Below, piece after piece: positions 18,785-29,918 of a stretch of DNA of 64,000 nt. The stretch's first letter is position 1. Each line of letters begins with the position of its first letter. This DNA is from Gammaproteobacteria bacterium (lineage in GTDB: Bacteria; Pseudomonadota; Gammaproteobacteria; DRLM01). The stretch lies in NCBI GenBank assembly GCA_023266095.1, contig JAHFRV010000006.1:1-64000 (forward strand), given 5' to 3'. The notes below the pieces were generated by a model, which saw nothing but the letters and a program-made list of their open reading frames with translations, had not been told where the DNA came from and searched no databases. The position numbers and the translations under genes were made by a program.

Positions 18785-20545
18785 CTACATGGTCTCCGGC
18801 GCCGACACACCGAGCAGGGCGAGGCCGTTGCGGATCACCTGTCGTGTCGCCTCGATGAGATTGAGACGGGCGTCTCGCAGCTCCGCCGAGTCCACCAGAA
18901 ATTGGTGGGAGTTGTAATAGGTGTGAAACTCGTAGGCGACTTCACGCAGATAATGGGCGACCAGATGCGGCTCGTGGCTGAGCGCGGCGGTTTCCACCAC
19001 TTCCGGATAACGCGATAGCGTAATCAACAGCGATTGTTCATGCTCTTCGTGCAGGAGGTGGAGATGGGCCGTGCCGCGCGCGACGTCGCGCGTGAGATTC
19101 TTTTCACTCAATTGCCGCAACACGCTGCACACCCGGGCATGGGCGTATTGGATGTAATACACCGGATTGTCCGCCGACTGCGACTTGGCCAGGTCGAGAT
19201 CGAAGTCCATGTGTTGTTCGCATTTGCGGGTCACGTAAAAGAAGCGCGCCGCGTCGTTGCCCACTTCCTGGCGCAGTTCGCGCAGGGTGACGAATTCGCC
19301 GGAACGAGTGGACATCTGCATGCGCTCGCCGCCTTTGTACAAGATGGCGAATTGCACCAGCAACACATCGAGTTTGGCCGGGTCGTCGCCCATGGCCTGC
19401 AAGGCGGCTTTGACCCGCGGCACGTAGCCGTGATGATCGGCGCCCCACACGTCGATGACGCGCGCGAAGCCGCGCTCCAGCTTGTCCATGTGATAAGCGA
19501 TGTCCGAGGCGAAGTAAGTGGTTTGGCCGTTGTCGCGCACCAGCACCCGGTCCTTCTCGTCGCCGAAATCGGTGGCGCGGAACCACAGAGCGCCGTCTTG
19601 TTCATAGGCGTGGCCGCTGGCCTTGAGCCGTTGCAACGCGCGTTCCACCGCGCCGCTCTCGGCGAGTGAACGTTCCGAGTACCACAGGTCGTAGCTGACG
19701 CCGAACTCCTGCAAATCCTGGCGGATGTCGGCGAGCACGATGTGCAAACCCGCGTCGAACACCGTGCGGTAATCGGCGGCGCCGAGCAGTTGGCGCGCGC
19801 GTGCGATCAAGGCGTCGATGTGCTGTTCCTTATCGCCGCCCGCCGGCTCGTCGGGCGGAATGCCGTTCATCACTTGCGCGGCGTCGCGCCGGAATTTGTC
19901 GCCATGAATCTGCCGTAGCGAGGCGGCGATGTCGCGCACATAGCCGCCTTTGTAGCCATTGATGGGGAAGGTGAAGCGCTCGCCCAGTAATTCCAGATAA
20001 CGCAGCCACACGCTGGCGGCGAGGATATCCATCTGGCGGCCGGCGTCGTTGACGTAGTATTCGCGGTGGACACGGAAGCCGGCGGCGTCGAGCAGATTGG
20101 CCACGGCCGCGCCATAGGCCGCGCCGCGGCCGTGACCGACGTGCAGCGGGCCGGTGGGATTGGCGGAGACGAACTCCACCTGCACCGCGAGTTGATTCCC
20201 CGCCGTGCTGCGGCCGTAGGCGTCGCCCGCCTGCAAAATCTCGCTGACGGTCTTTTGATAGGCGTCGGACGGCAAGAAGAAATTGATGAAGCCCGGCCCG
20301 GCGATCTCCACCTTGGTCACCAACGCCGAGGGCGGCAGCGCCGCGACGATGGCTTCCGCCAGCTCGCGCGGTTTGCGTTTGAGGGCCTTGGCGAGGCCCA
20401 TGGCCACTGCGCTGGCGAAGTCGCCGTGCTGACGGTCGCGCGCGCGTTCCACTTTGGCGGCCACGCTTTCCGTGGCGGGGAGCGTGCCGTCGGCCCGCAA
20501 TTGGGCGAGGGCCTGGGCGAGTAGGGACTCGAGGTGATTTTTCAT
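18785..20545 (-). CDS. argS: Arginyl-tRNA synthetase
   Basis: Class I aminoacyl-tRNA synthetase charging tRNA-Arg, 586 residues as expected. Motifs: N-terminal Arg-S (Add1) domain 1-90, HIGH-type HVGHG at 135-139, a KMSKS-like MQMSTRSGE near 408 (ArgRS often lacks the canonical lysines) and a C-terminal anticodon-binding DALR domain ending [15 protein letters not shown]. Encoded downstream of priA on the same strand. Confidence 0.97.
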   Translation of the reverse strand: MKNHLESLLAQALAQLRADGTLPATESVAAKVERARDRQHGDFASAVAMGLAKALKRKPRELAEAIVAALPPSALVTKVEIAGPGFINFFLPSDAYQKTVSEILQAGDAYGRSTAGNQLAVQVEFVSANPTGPLHVGHGRGAAYGAAVANLLDAAGFRVHREYYVNDAGRQMDILAASVWLRYLELLGERFTFPINGYKGGYVRDIAASLRQIHGDKFRRDAAQVMNGIPPDEPAGGDKEQHIDALIARARQLLGAADYRTVFDAGLHIVLADIRQDLQEFGVSYDLWYSERSLAESGAVERALQRLKASGHAYEQDGALWFRATDFGDEKDRVLVRDNGQTTYFASDIAYHMDKLERGFARVIDVWGADHHGYVPRVKAALQAMGDDPAKLDVLLVQFAILYKGGERMQMSTRSGEFVTLRELRQEVGNDAARFFYVTRKCEQHMDFDLDLAKSQSADNPVYYIQYAHARVCSVLRQLSEKNLTRDVARGTAHLHLLHEEHEQSLLITLSRYPEVVETAALSHEPHLVAHYLREVAYEFHTYYNSHQFLVDSAELRDARLNLIEATRQVIRNGLALLGVSAPETM

Positions 20546-20643
20546 GCTGGTTACCGCGTTGAGATGCTCAAGTGGAAGGCGGGTCGATGATCGCTGCGCG
20601 TATTATCCGGGGTCCGGGCCCGCTTGCAAAGGGCGGCGGATGA

Positions 20644-22872
20644 TCAGCTAAGGTCCATAGGATCGACGTCGATCGACCAGCGCACTTTGCGCGCCAGAGG
20701 TAGCGCAGCGAGTTGCGGCAGCCAGGCGTCGAGCAGACGGTGCAGGTCAGCCCGGGCCTCGGTTTGTAATAACAATTGGGCGCGATACCGGCCGGCGCGG
20801 CGTTCCATCGGCGCGGGCACCGGGCCGAGCAGTTCCACCCCGCGGTGCTGGATTTGATTGGCCAAGGCCGCCGCCTCGGTCAAAAAGCGCTGCGGCAGTT
20901 CCGCGGCGGTGGCCTCGGCCCGCAACAGCGCCATATGACTGTAAGGCGGCAGGCAGGCCTCGCGCCGTTCCGCCAAGGCGGCCTCGGCGAAACGCGCATA
21001 ACCCTGGGTGATCAAGGTGTGCAGCAGGGGATGATCCGGGTGGTGGGTTTGTATCACCACTTCGCCGGCATGTTCGGCGCGGCCGGCGCGGCCCGCCACC
21101 TGGACGATGAGCTGGGCGAGGGTTTCGCTGGCGCGGAAGTCGACGCTGAACAAGCCTTGGTCGGCGTCCAGGATAGCGGCGAGGGTGACCTTGGGCAGGT
21201 GATGGCCTTTGGCCAACATCTGGGTGCCGATCAAAATGGCGTGTTCGCCGCGCAGCGCCTCGGCTAGCAATTGTTGCAAGCTGCCTTTGCGGCGGGTGCT
21301 GTCGCGGTCGATGCGGGCGATGGAATAGTCGGGGAAATGGGCGCGCAACACTTCCTCGACCCGTTCGGTGCCGTGGCCGAGGGGGCGCAATTCTTCGCTG
21401 CTGCATGCGGGGCAATAAACTTCGGCCTTTTGTTCGCCGCCGCAGTGATGGCAACGCAGGCGGCGCTGGGCCTGGTGATAAATCAAATGGGCATCGCAGC
21501 GCCGGCAGTGCGCCACCCAGCCGCAGTCGTGACAGAGCAGGGTGGGCGCGTAGCCGCGCCGGTTTAAAAACAACAGGACTTGATGGCCGCGCGCCAGGTG
21601 TTCCGCCAGGGTTTTCAACAAGGGTTCGGACAGCGCGCCGTTCAATTTTTTGTGGCGGACATCCAGGGTGCGGATGCGCGGCGGGCGGGCCTCGCCGGCG
21701 CGCTCCGGCAGACGCAGGCTTTGATAGCGGCCGCGCTCCACGTTGTACAGCGTCTCCAAAGACGGCGTGGCCGAGCCGAGCACGATGGGCACGCCGAGCT
21801 GGTGGGCGCGCCACACCGCGACATCGCGGGCGTGATAACGAAAGCCGTCTTGTTGTTTTAGAGAGAGATCATGTTCTTCGTCGATGATGATGAGCCCGGC
21901 CTTGGGCAGCGGCGTGAAGACCGCCGAGCGGGTGCCGATGATCACCTTGGCCTCGCCCGCCGCGGCGGCGGCCCAGGCTTGCAAGCGCTGCCGGTCGGTC
22001 AGCGCCGAGTGCAGCACTACCATGGGGTGGGCCAGCCGCGCCGCGAAGCGCGCTAGCAATTGCGGGGTAAGGCCGATCTCCGGCACCAGCACCAGCGCCT
22101 GTTCGCCGGCCGCCGCCACCCGGTCGATGATCTCTAGATACACCTCGGTCTTGCCGCTGCCGGTGACGCCTTCCAGCACGAAGGACGCGAACTGATCCAG
22201 CGAGGCGCACACCCGGTTCACGGCGGCGGTCTGCGTGTCGTTGAGTGCGAGGGTTTGAGTCGTAGGCGCGTGATCGGCGCGGTTGAAGAGGGGCGGCGCG
22301 TCGTATTGCTCCACCCAGCCTTTGGCCATGAGGGCTCGCAGCGCAGTCCGCGCCGTGTCACCTTGGCGGGCAATCTGTTCCGCGCCGGCGCTGCCGTGGG
22401 ACTGTTGTCGCAGCCAGTGTAATAAGGCCGCTTGCCGTGGTGCCCGCTGCAGTTGGGCAGCGTCCGCTGTTCGTCCCGTTTCCGTGAGCCGCCAGTGTGT
22501 TTCGTTGCCATCGCCGGGATTTTTGCCCTGCCGCAATAACGTGGGCAGCAGCGTGCTGAACACATCACCGATAGGGTGGTGATAGTAGTGCGCCGCCCAG
22601 TGCCCCAGCGCGAGCAGGTCCGCGGCGATCACCGGTTGAGTATCGAGTAGTTGTGAAGCCGGCCGCAGGCGGCGGCTTTCCACCCGGCTTTCTTCACTCA
22701 CGGCTAATAGGATGCCAGTGGCCTGGCCGCGACCGAAGGGCACCCTCAGTCGTACCCCGGCTTGCAAGGCGGCGGGGTCGCAGCCGCGCGGCGGCAGGTA
22801 ATCAAACGTGCCGTAAAGCGGGGTGGGCACAGCGATTTGGAGGATGGTGGGTTTGGCGGCGGGCGGCATCAC
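20644..22872 (-). CDS. priA: Primosomal protein N' (replication restart helicase PriA)
   Basis: 3'-5' superfamily 2 helicase that reloads the replisome at stalled forks. 742 residues with a 3'BD N-terminal domain (PTPLYGTFDYLPP), Walker A GVTGSGKTEVYLE near 238, DEEH box near 331, eight zinc cysteines between about 444 and 485 (CHDCGW, CRRCDA, CHHCGG, CPACSS) and the QVAGRAGRA motif VI. A complete functional set. Upstream of its start is an unusual pair of DnaA boxes. Confidence 0.97.
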   Translation of the reverse strand: MMPPAAKPTILQIAVPTPLYGTFDYLPPRGCDPAALQAGVRLRVPFGRGQATGILLAVSEESRVESRRLRPASQLLDTQPVIAADLLALGHWAAHYYHHPIGDVFSTLLPTLLRQGKNPGDGNETHWRLTETGRTADAAQLQRAPRQAALLHWLRQQSHGSAGAEQIARQGDTARTALRALMAKGWVEQYDAPPLFNRADHAPTTQTLALNDTQTAAVNRVCASLDQFASFVLEGVTGSGKTEVYLEIIDRVAAAGEQALVLVPEIGLTPQLLARFAARLAHPMVVLHSALTDRQRLQAWAAAAAGEAKVIIGTRSAVFTPLPKAGLIIIDEEHDLSLKQQDGFRYHARDVAVWRAHQLGVPIVLGSATPSLETLYNVERGRYQSLRLPERAGEARPPRIRTLDVRHKKLNGALSEPLLKTLAEHLARGHQVLLFLNRRGYAPTLLCHDCGWVAHCRRCDAHLIYHQAQRRLRCHHCGGEQKAEVYCPACSSEELRPLGHGTERVEEVLRAHFPDYSIARIDRDSTRRKGSLQQLLAEALRGEHAILIGTQMLAKGHHLPKVTLAAILDADQGLFSVDFRASETLAQLIVQVAGRAGRAEHAGEVVIQTHHPDHPLLHTLITQGYARFAEAALAERREACLPPYSHMALLRAEATAAELPQRFLTEAAALANQIQHRGVELLGPVPAPMERRAGRYRAQLLLQTEARADLHRLLDAWLPQLAALPLARKVRWSIDVDPMDLS

Positions 22873-22989
22873 GCTACTCTATCAATTCTGTAAATAATTG
22901 GCGGACGGTCGGTCCCAGTTAGCGTCGCGCATTAAACCGCTGGGTGACCAAATCTCTGTAACTCATTCAATGGGCAGGGTGTCCATTCC

Positions 22990-23012
22990 TTATCCACAAA
23001 AGCTGTGGATAA
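22990..23012. promoter_or_regulatory. Two inverted consensus DnaA boxes
   Basis: TTATCCACA and its exact complement TGTGGATAA, separated by AAAGC, form a 23-bp palindrome between priA and hemJ. Each half equals the strict DnaA-box consensus. A partial third copy (CTGTGTGGAAG) follows and an AT-rich stretch lies at about 23085-23145. The rest of 22873-23296 shows no gene. A role as a DnaA regulatory or titration site is inference. Confidence 0.6.
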
Positions 23013-23296
23013 CTGTGTGGAAGAAATGGGGTCAAGCGCCGTGAAGCCGCGAATTTATTGGACTTGTGACAGATTGGTGACAAATTCGCCTTATTGATAA
23101 CGTTATTAAAAACATATAGTTAAATTATTCTTGACTTGGTTTGCCAGTTTGTTGGCGCCTTCTGGTCAAGAACCTAGCCATCGCGGTGTCATTGTGTATA
23201 AGCAATCTCCAATAGGGCCGGTGGAGAGACTTGCGGTGACTATTATATAGAGCGGTAGAGAGCGGGCCGGGCCGGCCCCGCCCCCACCGCGACGGC

Positions 23297-23722
23297 TTAA
23301 AAAGGCCGCACCACCACCAGGATAGTTGCCGCGATGAGTATCAATACCGGCAACTCGTTGAGCCAGCGGAAGAAGACATGTCCACGGCGGTTGCGGTCGT
23401 GTTTGAAGTCCAGCAGCAGCTTGCCGCAATAGACATGATAGACGACCAGCAGCGCGACCAGCGTCAGTTTGGCGTGCAGCCAGCCGTTGTGGGAATAGGC
23501 CTCCCAGGCGTAATCCACCAGCAGCCACACGCCCATCACGAGGGTCAGCACCGCGCCGGGGGTCATGATGCCATAGAAGAGTTTCCGCTCCATCACCTTG
23601 AAGCGTTCCCGGCTCAGCGTATCGTCCGCCATGGCGTGATAGACGAACAAACGCGGCAGATAAAATAACCCGGCGAACCAAGTCACCATGAAAATAATGT
23701 GAAAGGCCTTGACCCAAAGCAT
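23297..23722 (-). CDS. hemJ: Protoporphyrinogen IX oxidase HemJ
   Basis: 141-residue membrane protein with four predicted helices; it oxidises protoporphyrinogen IX to protoporphyrin IX in heme synthesis. Characteristic features are LWVKAFHIIFMVTWFAGLFYLPRLFVYH at the N-terminus (described here by its ends, two conserved histidines), WLHAKLTLV and the C-terminal VVVRPF. Length and motifs match HemJ (YggA-type UPF0093). Heme supply suits the cytochrome bc1 genes elsewhere in the window. Confidence 0.92.
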   Translation of the reverse strand: MLWVKAFHIIFMVTWFAGLFYLPRLFVYHAMADDTLSRERFKVMERKLFYGIMTPGAVLTLVMGVWLLVDYAWEAYSHNGWLHAKLTLVALLVVYHVYCGKLLLDFKHDRNRRGHVFFRWLNELPVLILIAATILVVVRPF

Positions 23723-23893
23723 GTGCTGTCCTTGTATGAGCGGCGGCGCCAGAATGAGCGGGCCAATGAGTGATGCGCGCCACTATGCCAAAATTTTCCG
23801 CAAAGGACCACGCGGCGCCGCGACTCACTTTGGCGAGGACCGCCGCAAGGGGTAACATCGCCGGCATGAAAGGGCGGACGTGTTCATAACGAT

Positions 23894-24334
23894 GTGGTCG
23901 GCGTGATCGAGCAATTATCCGGCGAGACCGGCTGGTGGGCGCTGTTCGTCAGCGCTTTTATCTCTTCCACTTTATTGCCCGGCGGTTCCGAGGCCTTGTT
24001 GCTGTGGTTGGCCACCCAGCAGCCGCAAGACAAATGGCTGCTGCTGGCGGTGGCCAGCGCGGGCAATACCCTCGGCGGCATGAGTTCGTGGGGCATCGGT
24101 CGCTTCATCGCCTGGCGTTTTCCGGCGCGGGGCTTGCGCGGCGAGAAGGAACAACGCGCGCTGACGCGGGTCCGCCGCTGGGGCAGTCCGCTGCTGTTGT
24201 TGTCGTGGCTGCCGCTGGTGGGTGATCCCTTGTGCGTGGCGGCGGGCTGGTTGAAACTGCGCTGGTGGTCGGCCCTGGTTTTCATCGCCCTGGGCAAAGC
24301 CGGGCGCTACGCGGTGTTATTGATATTCACCTAA
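23894..24334 (+). CDS. YqaA-family membrane protein (SNARE-associated/DedA-like)
   Basis: 146-residue inner-membrane protein of the YqaA branch of the DedA superfamily. Motifs: [35 protein letters not shown] and [19 protein letters not shown], with three or four membrane spans. E. coli YqaA has no firm function; relatives act in lipid scrambling and envelope homeostasis. The first in-frame start is the GTG at 23894, with another GTG at 23903; no ATG precedes the conserved region. Confidence 0.85.
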   Translation: MVGVIEQLSGETGWWALFVSAFISSTLLPGGSEALLLWLATQQPQDKWLLLAVASAGNTLGGMSSWGIGRFIAWRFPARGLRGEKEQRALTRVRRWGSPLLLLSWLPLVGDPLCVAAGWLKLRWWSALVFIALGKAGRYAVLLIFT

Positions 24335-24423
24335 CTTGGATGCGCGAATGGCGCGCCTGCCCCATGTTACAATCCGCCTCCCTTGTGTTGGACGCGCCCC
24401 GACGGCGCCATCGCCTGAAATCC

Positions 24424-27400
24424 ATGACTGCACACAGCGCTAGCCGTATCCGCGAAATCCCTTATAACTACACTTCGTTCTCCGACCGCGAGATCGTCAA
24501 GCGTTATCTCGGCCCGGATATGTGGGACGTGCTCAACGAACTGCGTGGCACGCGCCGCACCGGCCGTTCGGCGCAGATGTTGTTCGAGGTGCTGGGTGAC
24601 ATGTGGGTGGTGGCGCGCAATCCTTATATTCAAGACGACCTCTTGGAAAACCCCCAGCGGCTCACCTCGCTGTCGGCGACCCTGCATCAGCGCCTTGATC
24701 AAATCGTGACGCGCGCGGACGACAACCCATTGGCCCTGCAATTGGTCGAGCGCGCCCGCGCGGCGGTGCGTGACTTCGAGGGCTGGTTTCCCGAACAGCG
24801 CAGTCTGCGGCAACGGGCCCTGCGCCGTTTCGGCAAAGTCACGCGGCGCGACAACATCAGCTTCGACGGGCTGGCCCGCGTCTCGCACGTTACCGACGCC
24901 ACCGACTGGCGCGTCGAGTTTCCCTTCGTGGTGCTGCACCCCGACAGCGAAGAAGAAATGGCGCCGCTGGTGGCGGCCTGCATCGAATTGGGTCTGACCA
25001 TCATCCCCCGCGGCGGCGGCACCGGTTACACCGGCAGCGCTGTGCCGCTGTTCGCCGACACCGCAGTGATCAACACAGAAAAATTGGAAGGCTTGGGCAA
25101 GGTCGAGCGGCGCGTCTTGCCCGGTTTGAGCGAGCCCGTGCCCACCGTGCGCGCCGAGTGCGGCGTGGTCACCAAACGCGTGGCGGAAGTGGCGGAGGCC
25201 AACGGCCTGGTGTTCGCCGTCGATCCCACCTCGATGGACGCCTCCACCATCGGTGGCAATGTCGCCATGAACGCCGGCGGCAAAAAGGCCGTGTTGTGGG
25301 GCACCACCGTGGACAATCTGGTGTCCTGGCGCATGGTCACGCCGGACGCGGAATGGTTGGACATCGAACGCCTCAACCACAACCTCGGCAAGATCCACGA
25401 GCAGGAGACCGTGGAGTTCCGCCTCACCCGTTACCGCCCCGACGGCAAGACCCGCATCGGCGAACCGGAACTCCTCCGCATGCCCGGCCGGGTCTTTCGC
25501 AAAGAGGGGCTGGGCAAAGACGTCACCGATAAATTCCTCGGCGGCCTGCCCGGCGTGCAAAAAGAAGGCTGCGACGGTTTGATCACCTCGGCGGTGTTCG
25601 TGCTGCACCGCATGCCCAGCCACACCCGCACCGTGTGCCTGGAATTCTTCGGCAACGACATGCGCCGCGCGGTCTCCGCCATCGTCGAGATCAAGGATTA
25701 CCTCGACGCCAATCCCAAGGCGGTGTTGTCGGGCATGGAACATCTCGACGAACGTTATCTGCGCGCGGTCAAATACAGCACCAAGGCGCCGCGCCGCGAA
25801 CGGCCGAAAATGGTGTTGCTGGTTGACGTCTCCGGCGACGACGATCACGCGGTGGCCGAGGCCGCCTCGCAAGTGGTGCGCTACGCCAACGCCCGCGAGG
25901 CGGAAGGCTTCGTCGCGGTGAGTCCCGAGGCGCGCCGCCGCTTCTGGGTGGATCGCGCCCGCACCGCCGCCATCGCCGCCCACACCAACGCCTTCAAGAT
26001 CAACGAAGACGTGGTGATCCCGCTGGACAAGCTCGCCGATTACAGCGTCGGCATCGAACGCATCAACATCGAACAGTCGATCTCCAACAAGCTGCGCCTG
26101 CTCGACGCGGTGGAAGCGTATCTCGCCGGCGAATTGCCGGAAGTGCGGCAAGTCGCCGAATACGAGGCCAGCGCCGAAGACAGCGCCATCGTCGCCGCCA
26201 AGCAGCAGGCCGCCCGTGACCATCTCGCGGCGGTGCGCACCCGCTGGTCCACTTATCTCGCGCGGATGGACGATCCGGCCGCGCAACATCAAGCCCTGCT
26301 CAACGACGAACTGCGCGCGGCCTTGCAAGCGGGCGACACCCTATTGTCGCTGCTGCTGCATCGCGCCTTGCGGGTGTCTTATCGCGCCGAGGTGGAACGC
26401 CCGCTCAAGGAAATCTTCGGCGGCCAGGCCTTCGAGCGGGTGCGCGCGCGCCTCGACGAAATCCACGTCGCGCTTCGTTCCAGCCGCTTGTTCGTCGCGC
26501 TGCACATGCACGCCGGTGACGGCAATGTGCACACCAATATCCCGGTCAATTCCAACGACTACGAAATGCTGCAAGAGGCGGAGCGGATCGTCGACCGGGT
26601 GATGGCGCTGTCGTTGTCACTCAACGGGGTGATCTCCGGCGAACACGGCATCGGCATCACCAAGATTCAATACCTCGCGCCGGAGGACATCGCCGCCTTC
26701 GCCGGCTACAAACAACAGGTCGATCCCGAGGGCCGCTTCAATCGCGGCAAGCTGCTGGCGGGCGCCGACCTCGGCAATGCCTACACCCCTTCGTTGCGGT
26801 TGGTGCAGCAGGAAGCGCTGCTGCTGGAGGAGAGTGAACTCGGCGCGCTCAACGACGACATCCGCCACTGCCTGCGTTGCGGCAAATGCAAACCGGTGTG
26901 CAACACCCATGTGCCGCGCGCCAATCTGCTCTATTCGCCGCGCAATAAAATCCTCGCCACCGGCCTAATGATCGAGGCCTTCTTGTACGAGGAGCAGACC
27001 CGGCGCGGCATCTCGATCCGTCACTTCGACGAGATGAACGACGTCGCCGATCATTGCACCATCTGCCACAAATGTTTGAATCCCTGCCCGGTGGACATCG
27101 ACTTCGGCGACGTGTCGATCCGCATGCGCAAGATTCTCAAAGACCGCGGCCAGCGCCACACCAACGTCGGCGCCTGGGCCGCGATGGCGTTCTTGAACGT
27201 CACCGATCCCTCGACCATCAAGCTGATGCGCAAAGGCATGATCGAATGGGGCTACGCCGCGCAGCGGACCGCCCACGGCGTCGCCAAGAAATTGCACCTG
27301 CTGGGCGGCTCGCAGGAACGGCCCGCCGCCACCACCGGCAAGGCGCCGCTCCGCGCGCAGGTGGTGCAGTTCATGAAAAAGCCGCTGCCCAATAAGCTGC

Positions 27401-28284
27401 CGGCCCAGACCATGCGCGCCTTATTGGGCGTGGAGGACAGCAAGACCATCCCGGTGTTGCGCGACCCCGCCAAAGTCACCGAAGACAGCGACGCGGTGTT
27501 TTATTTCCCCGGTTGCGGCTCCGAGCGGCTGTTCAGTCAGATCGGTCTCGCCACCCTCGCGAGCTTGTACGAAGTGGGCACGCAGACCGTGTTGCCGCCG
27601 GGTTATCTGTGCTGCGGTTATCCGCAGACCTCCGGCGGCGACGTGGCCAAAGGTCAGCAGATCACCACCGACAACCGCGTGCTGTTCCACCGCGTGGCCA
27701 ACGCGCTCAGCTACCTCGATATCAAGACCGTGATCGTCTCCTGCGGCACCTGCATGGATCAATTGCTCAAATACGAATTCCAGCAGATCTTCCCCGACTG
27801 CCGGCTGCTCGACATCCACGAGTACCTGATGGAAAAAGGCGTGAGCCTGGAAGGCGTCAGCGGCGTGCGCTACATGTACCACGACCCCTGCCACTCGCCG
27901 ATGAAGACCCATAATCCGGTCAATGTGGCGTCGAAGTTATTGGGTGGCGCCGAAGTGAAACTCTCCGACCGCTGCTGCGGCGAGGCCGGCACCTTCGCCG
28001 TGGCGCGTCCCGACATCGCCAGCCAAGTGCGCTTCCGCAAGGAAGAAGAACTCAAAAAAGGCATCGAGCAACTCACCGGCCAACCCATCGCGCAGGACGG
28101 CAACGTCAAAATGCTCACCTCCTGCCCCGCCTGTCAGCAAGGCCTCTCGCGTTACCGCGACGACACCGGCCTCGACACCGACTACATCGTGGTCGAGCTG
28201 GTCAACCAATGGCTGGGCGACGGCTGGCAGCAACGCTTCATCGACCGCACCAAACAGGGCGGGGTCGAGCGGGTGTTGTTGTAA
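24424..28284 (+). CDS. Giant FAD-linked oxidoreductase with Fe-S and CCG domains (DUF3683, D-lactate dehydrogenase-like)
   Basis: 1286 residues combining a flavoprotein and an iron-sulfur subunit. Order: N-terminal DUF3683-type region (1-150); FAD_binding_4 with [15 protein letters not shown] near 195; a FAD-oxidase C domain ending in [15 protein letters not shown] and [13 protein letters not shown]; two ferredoxin clusters ([11 protein letters not shown] near 816 and [12 protein letters not shown] near 878); and two cysteine-rich CCG domains ([11 protein letters not shown] near 1063, CCGEAG near 1184). This is the GlcD-GlcF/GlpC arrangement fused, seen in many proteobacteria and presumed to oxidise D-lactate or another 2-hydroxyacid into the quinone pool; the substrate is inferred. 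ATG at 24424 chosen, since the upstream frame overlaps the YqaA-like gene. Confidence 0.9.
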   Translation: MTAHSASRIREIPYNYTSFSDREIVKRYLGPDMWDVLNELRGTRRTGRSAQMLFEVLGDMWVVARNPYIQDDLLENPQRLTSLSATLHQRLDQIVTRADDNPLALQLVERARAAVRDFEGWFPEQRSLRQRALRRFGKVTRRDNISFDGLARVSHVTDATDWRVEFPFVVLHPDSEEEMAPLVAACIELGLTIIPRGGGTGYTGSAVPLFADTAVINTEKLEGLGKVERRVLPGLSEPVPTVRAECGVVTKRVAEVAEANGLVFAVDPTSMDASTIGGNVAMNAGGKKAVLWGTTVDNLVSWRMVTPDAEWLDIERLNHNLGKIHEQETVEFRLTRYRPDGKTRIGEPELLRMPGRVFRKEGLGKDVTDKFLGGLPGVQKEGCDGLITSAVFVLHRMPSHTRTVCLEFFGNDMRRAVSAIVEIKDYLDANPKAVLSGMEHLDERYLRAVKYSTKAPRRERPKMVLLVDVSGDDDHAVAEAASQVVRYANAREAEGFVAVSPEARRRFWVDRARTAAIAAHTNAFKINEDVVIPLDKLADYSVGIERINIEQSISNKLRLLDAVEAYLAGELPEVRQVAEYEASAEDSAIVAAKQQAARDHLAAVRTRWSTYLARMDDPAAQHQALLNDELRAALQAGDTLLSLLLHRALRVSYRAEVERPLKEIFGGQAFERVRARLDEIHVALRSSRLFVALHMHAGDGNVHTNIPVNSNDYEMLQEAERIVDRVMALSLSLNGVISGEHGIGITKIQYLAPEDIAAFAGYKQQVDPEGRFNRGKLLAGADLGNAYTPSLRLVQQEALLLEESELGALNDDIRHCLRCGKCKPVCNTHVPRANLLYSPRNKILATGLMIEAFLYEEQTRRGISIRHFDEMNDVADHCTICHKCLNPCPVDIDFGDVSIRMRKILKDRGQRHTNVGAWAAMAFLNVTDPSTIKLMRKGMIEWGYAAQRTAHGVAKKLHLLGGSQERPAATTGKAPLRAQVVQFMKKPLPNKLPAQTMRALLGVEDSKTIPVLRDPAKVTEDSDAVFYFPGCGSERLFSQIGLATLASLYEVGTQTVLPPGYLCCGYPQTSGGDVAKGQQITTDNRVLFHRVANALSYLDIKTVIVSCGTCMDQLLKYEFQQIFPDCRLLDIHEYLMEKGVSLEGVSGVRYMYHDPCHSPMKTHNPVNVASKLLGGAEVKLSDRCCGEAGTFAVARPDIASQVRFRKEEELKKGIEQLTGQPIAQDGNVKMLTSCPACQQGLSRYRDDTGLDTDYIVVELVNQWLGDGWQQRFIDRTKQGGVERVLL

Positions 28285-28545
28285 ACGACAAGTGCACGAG
28301 CGCGGGCGAAGACGGCCGCGCCCGTGCTCGCCATCAGCCCCTCTCTCCAAGGGGAGGGCGGGGGGAGTGGGGTTCGATATATTCCATCCGCGACCTACGC
28401 CCCGCTCCGCCTGACACTCCCTGCCATTCCGGGTATCATGCCGACACAAGCCGGACATAAATTCGGACAAAAAAACGGCTGTACTCATATAAATATTTGA
28501 TTTAATGTATAAATTAATAAATCCGGGACGGACATTCCTGCGGAC

Positions 28546-29730
28546 ATGAATAGCGACATCCAAGGCCGGGCGATATCGGCGCTGCGCATCGAAACCGCGC
28601 GCTCCGGCCCATTCACCTTCCAACTCGGGCTCGCGCCGCCGGAGCTTGAGACCCTGCTGCTGCGGGTCGGCGACGCCCACGAGCGCTTCCGCGCCTCGCC
28701 CCTGTCGCAGGTCGCGAGCCGGCTGGAAAAAGAGGTGGTCGTCAGCAGCATCTTCGGCACCAACAGCATCGAGGGCGGCACGCTCAGCGAGCACGAGACG
28801 CAGCTCGCGCTGGAGCTCGATCCGGCCAAGGTGCGCGATATCGAGCAGCGCCGCGCCGTCAATCTCAAGGCTGCTTATGATCTGTCGCGCGATGCCGCGG
28901 CCGGCAAAGACTGGCGTCCGGACGTGGAGTTCATTTGCCGCGTCCACGCCGCCATCACCGAACGATTGCCGCATGCCCACAACCGGCCTGGCATGTTGCG
29001 GGACAATGCGAAGGACATCGTCACGCATGTCGGCGACGAGGCCCACGGCGGTCGCTACAAGCCGCCGCAGCACGGCAAAGACATCCGGCTGTTGCTCGAT
29101 GCGTTGGTGCGGTGGCACGACGCGCTTCACGAGCAAAAGGTCCCGGCGCTGATCCGCGCACCGCTCATGCACCTCTATTTCGAATTGATCCACCCCTTCT
29201 GGGACGGCAACGGCCGCGTCGGCCGCGTGCTGGAGGCCACGCTGCTGCAAGCGGAGGGCTTCCGCTACGCGCCGTTCGCGCAGGCGCGCTATTACCTCGC
29301 GCACATCGACGAATATTTCACGCTGTTCAACACCTGCCGCAAACAGGCGGAGAAGAACGCGCCGCAGCCCAATACCGCCTTCGTGAAATTCTTTTTGCAA
29401 GGCATGCTCGCCGGCATCAACACGCTGCACGACCGGGTGAACAGCCTGATCGCCATATTGGTGTTCGAGAGCAATCTCAAACACGCGCGCGACACCAAGA
29501 CGATCAACACGCGCCAATATGCGATCGCGACGCACGTCTTGAACGCGGGCGCGGCCATCCCGCTCACCGAGCTGCGCAAGGCGCCGTGGTATACCGCCAT
29601 GTACGAGAGGCGCACCGACAAGACTCGGCAGCGCGACCTCGCCGGTCTCCGCGAGCAGCGGCTGGTGATCGTCGACAAGCAAAACCGGGTGTGGCCGGGC
29701 TGCATCACGCTGGAGAAAGAGCATGAATGA
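28546..29730 (+). CDS. Fic-family protein (AMPylator-type, self-inhibited)
   Basis: 394 residues. The catalytic Fic motif HPFWDGNGRVGR is complete at about 216-227 (HPFx[D/E]GNGRxxR). An inhibitory-helix motif [S/T]xxxE[G/N] is visible near 72-77 (TNSIEG), so this is a class II Fic with an N-terminal, built-in inhibitor. A C-terminal winged-helix-like segment follows (NAGAAIPLTELRKAPWYTAMYERRTDKTR). Such proteins transfer AMP to target proteins or act as antitoxin-like regulators; the target is unknown. An AT-rich promoter-like stretch (about 28485-28530) precedes it. First gene of the defence-type island. Confidence 0.9.
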   Translation: MNSDIQGRAISALRIETARSGPFTFQLGLAPPELETLLLRVGDAHERFRASPLSQVASRLEKEVVVSSIFGTNSIEGGTLSEHETQLALELDPAKVRDIEQRRAVNLKAAYDLSRDAAAGKDWRPDVEFICRVHAAITERLPHAHNRPGMLRDNAKDIVTHVGDEAHGGRYKPPQHGKDIRLLLDALVRWHDALHEQKVPALIRAPLMHLYFELIHPFWDGNGRVGRVLEATLLQAEGFRYAPFAQARYYLAHIDEYFTLFNTCRKQAEKNAPQPNTAFVKFFLQGMLAGINTLHDRVNSLIAILVFESNLKHARDTKTINTRQYAIATHVLNAGAAIPLTELRKAPWYTAMYERRTDKTRQRDLAGLREQRLVIVDKQNRVWPGCITLEKEHE

Positions 29731-29918
29731 CGATGATCGGCTGGGCGAGACGCACCCGGACCCGGCTTGAAAGCGCCCCACTTCCGATCCGTGCCGTAGC
29801 CGGAAGCAATGCAGCGGGTTTCGAAAGCGAGCGCGGTCCCGGATGTTATTCATCCCATCCGGGCTATCCGGCGCGTTGCGGCGGCGAAAACGACATGTGA
29901 AGATGCGGAGATAACGAA

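Noticed and set aside
22990-23145. Chromosomal replication origin
   Set aside because: Only two perfect DnaA boxes and none of the usual origin genes nearby; kept as a DnaA-site observation only.
24367-26328. Long minus-strand frame opposite the giant FAD oxidoreductase
   Set aside because: Shadow frame; no family motif, and the plus strand codes for conserved flavoprotein motifs throughout.
28330-28375. CCCCTCTCTCCAAGGGGAGGG near the Fic promoter, considered as terminator or REP element
   Set aside because: A short C/G-rich hairpin of a kind often seen between genes; no T-run and no second copy in the window, so no class could be assigned.
27937-29853. 638-codon minus-strand frame across the Fic gene
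   Set aside because: It spans two real plus-strand genes and an intergenic gap and shows no recognisable domain.
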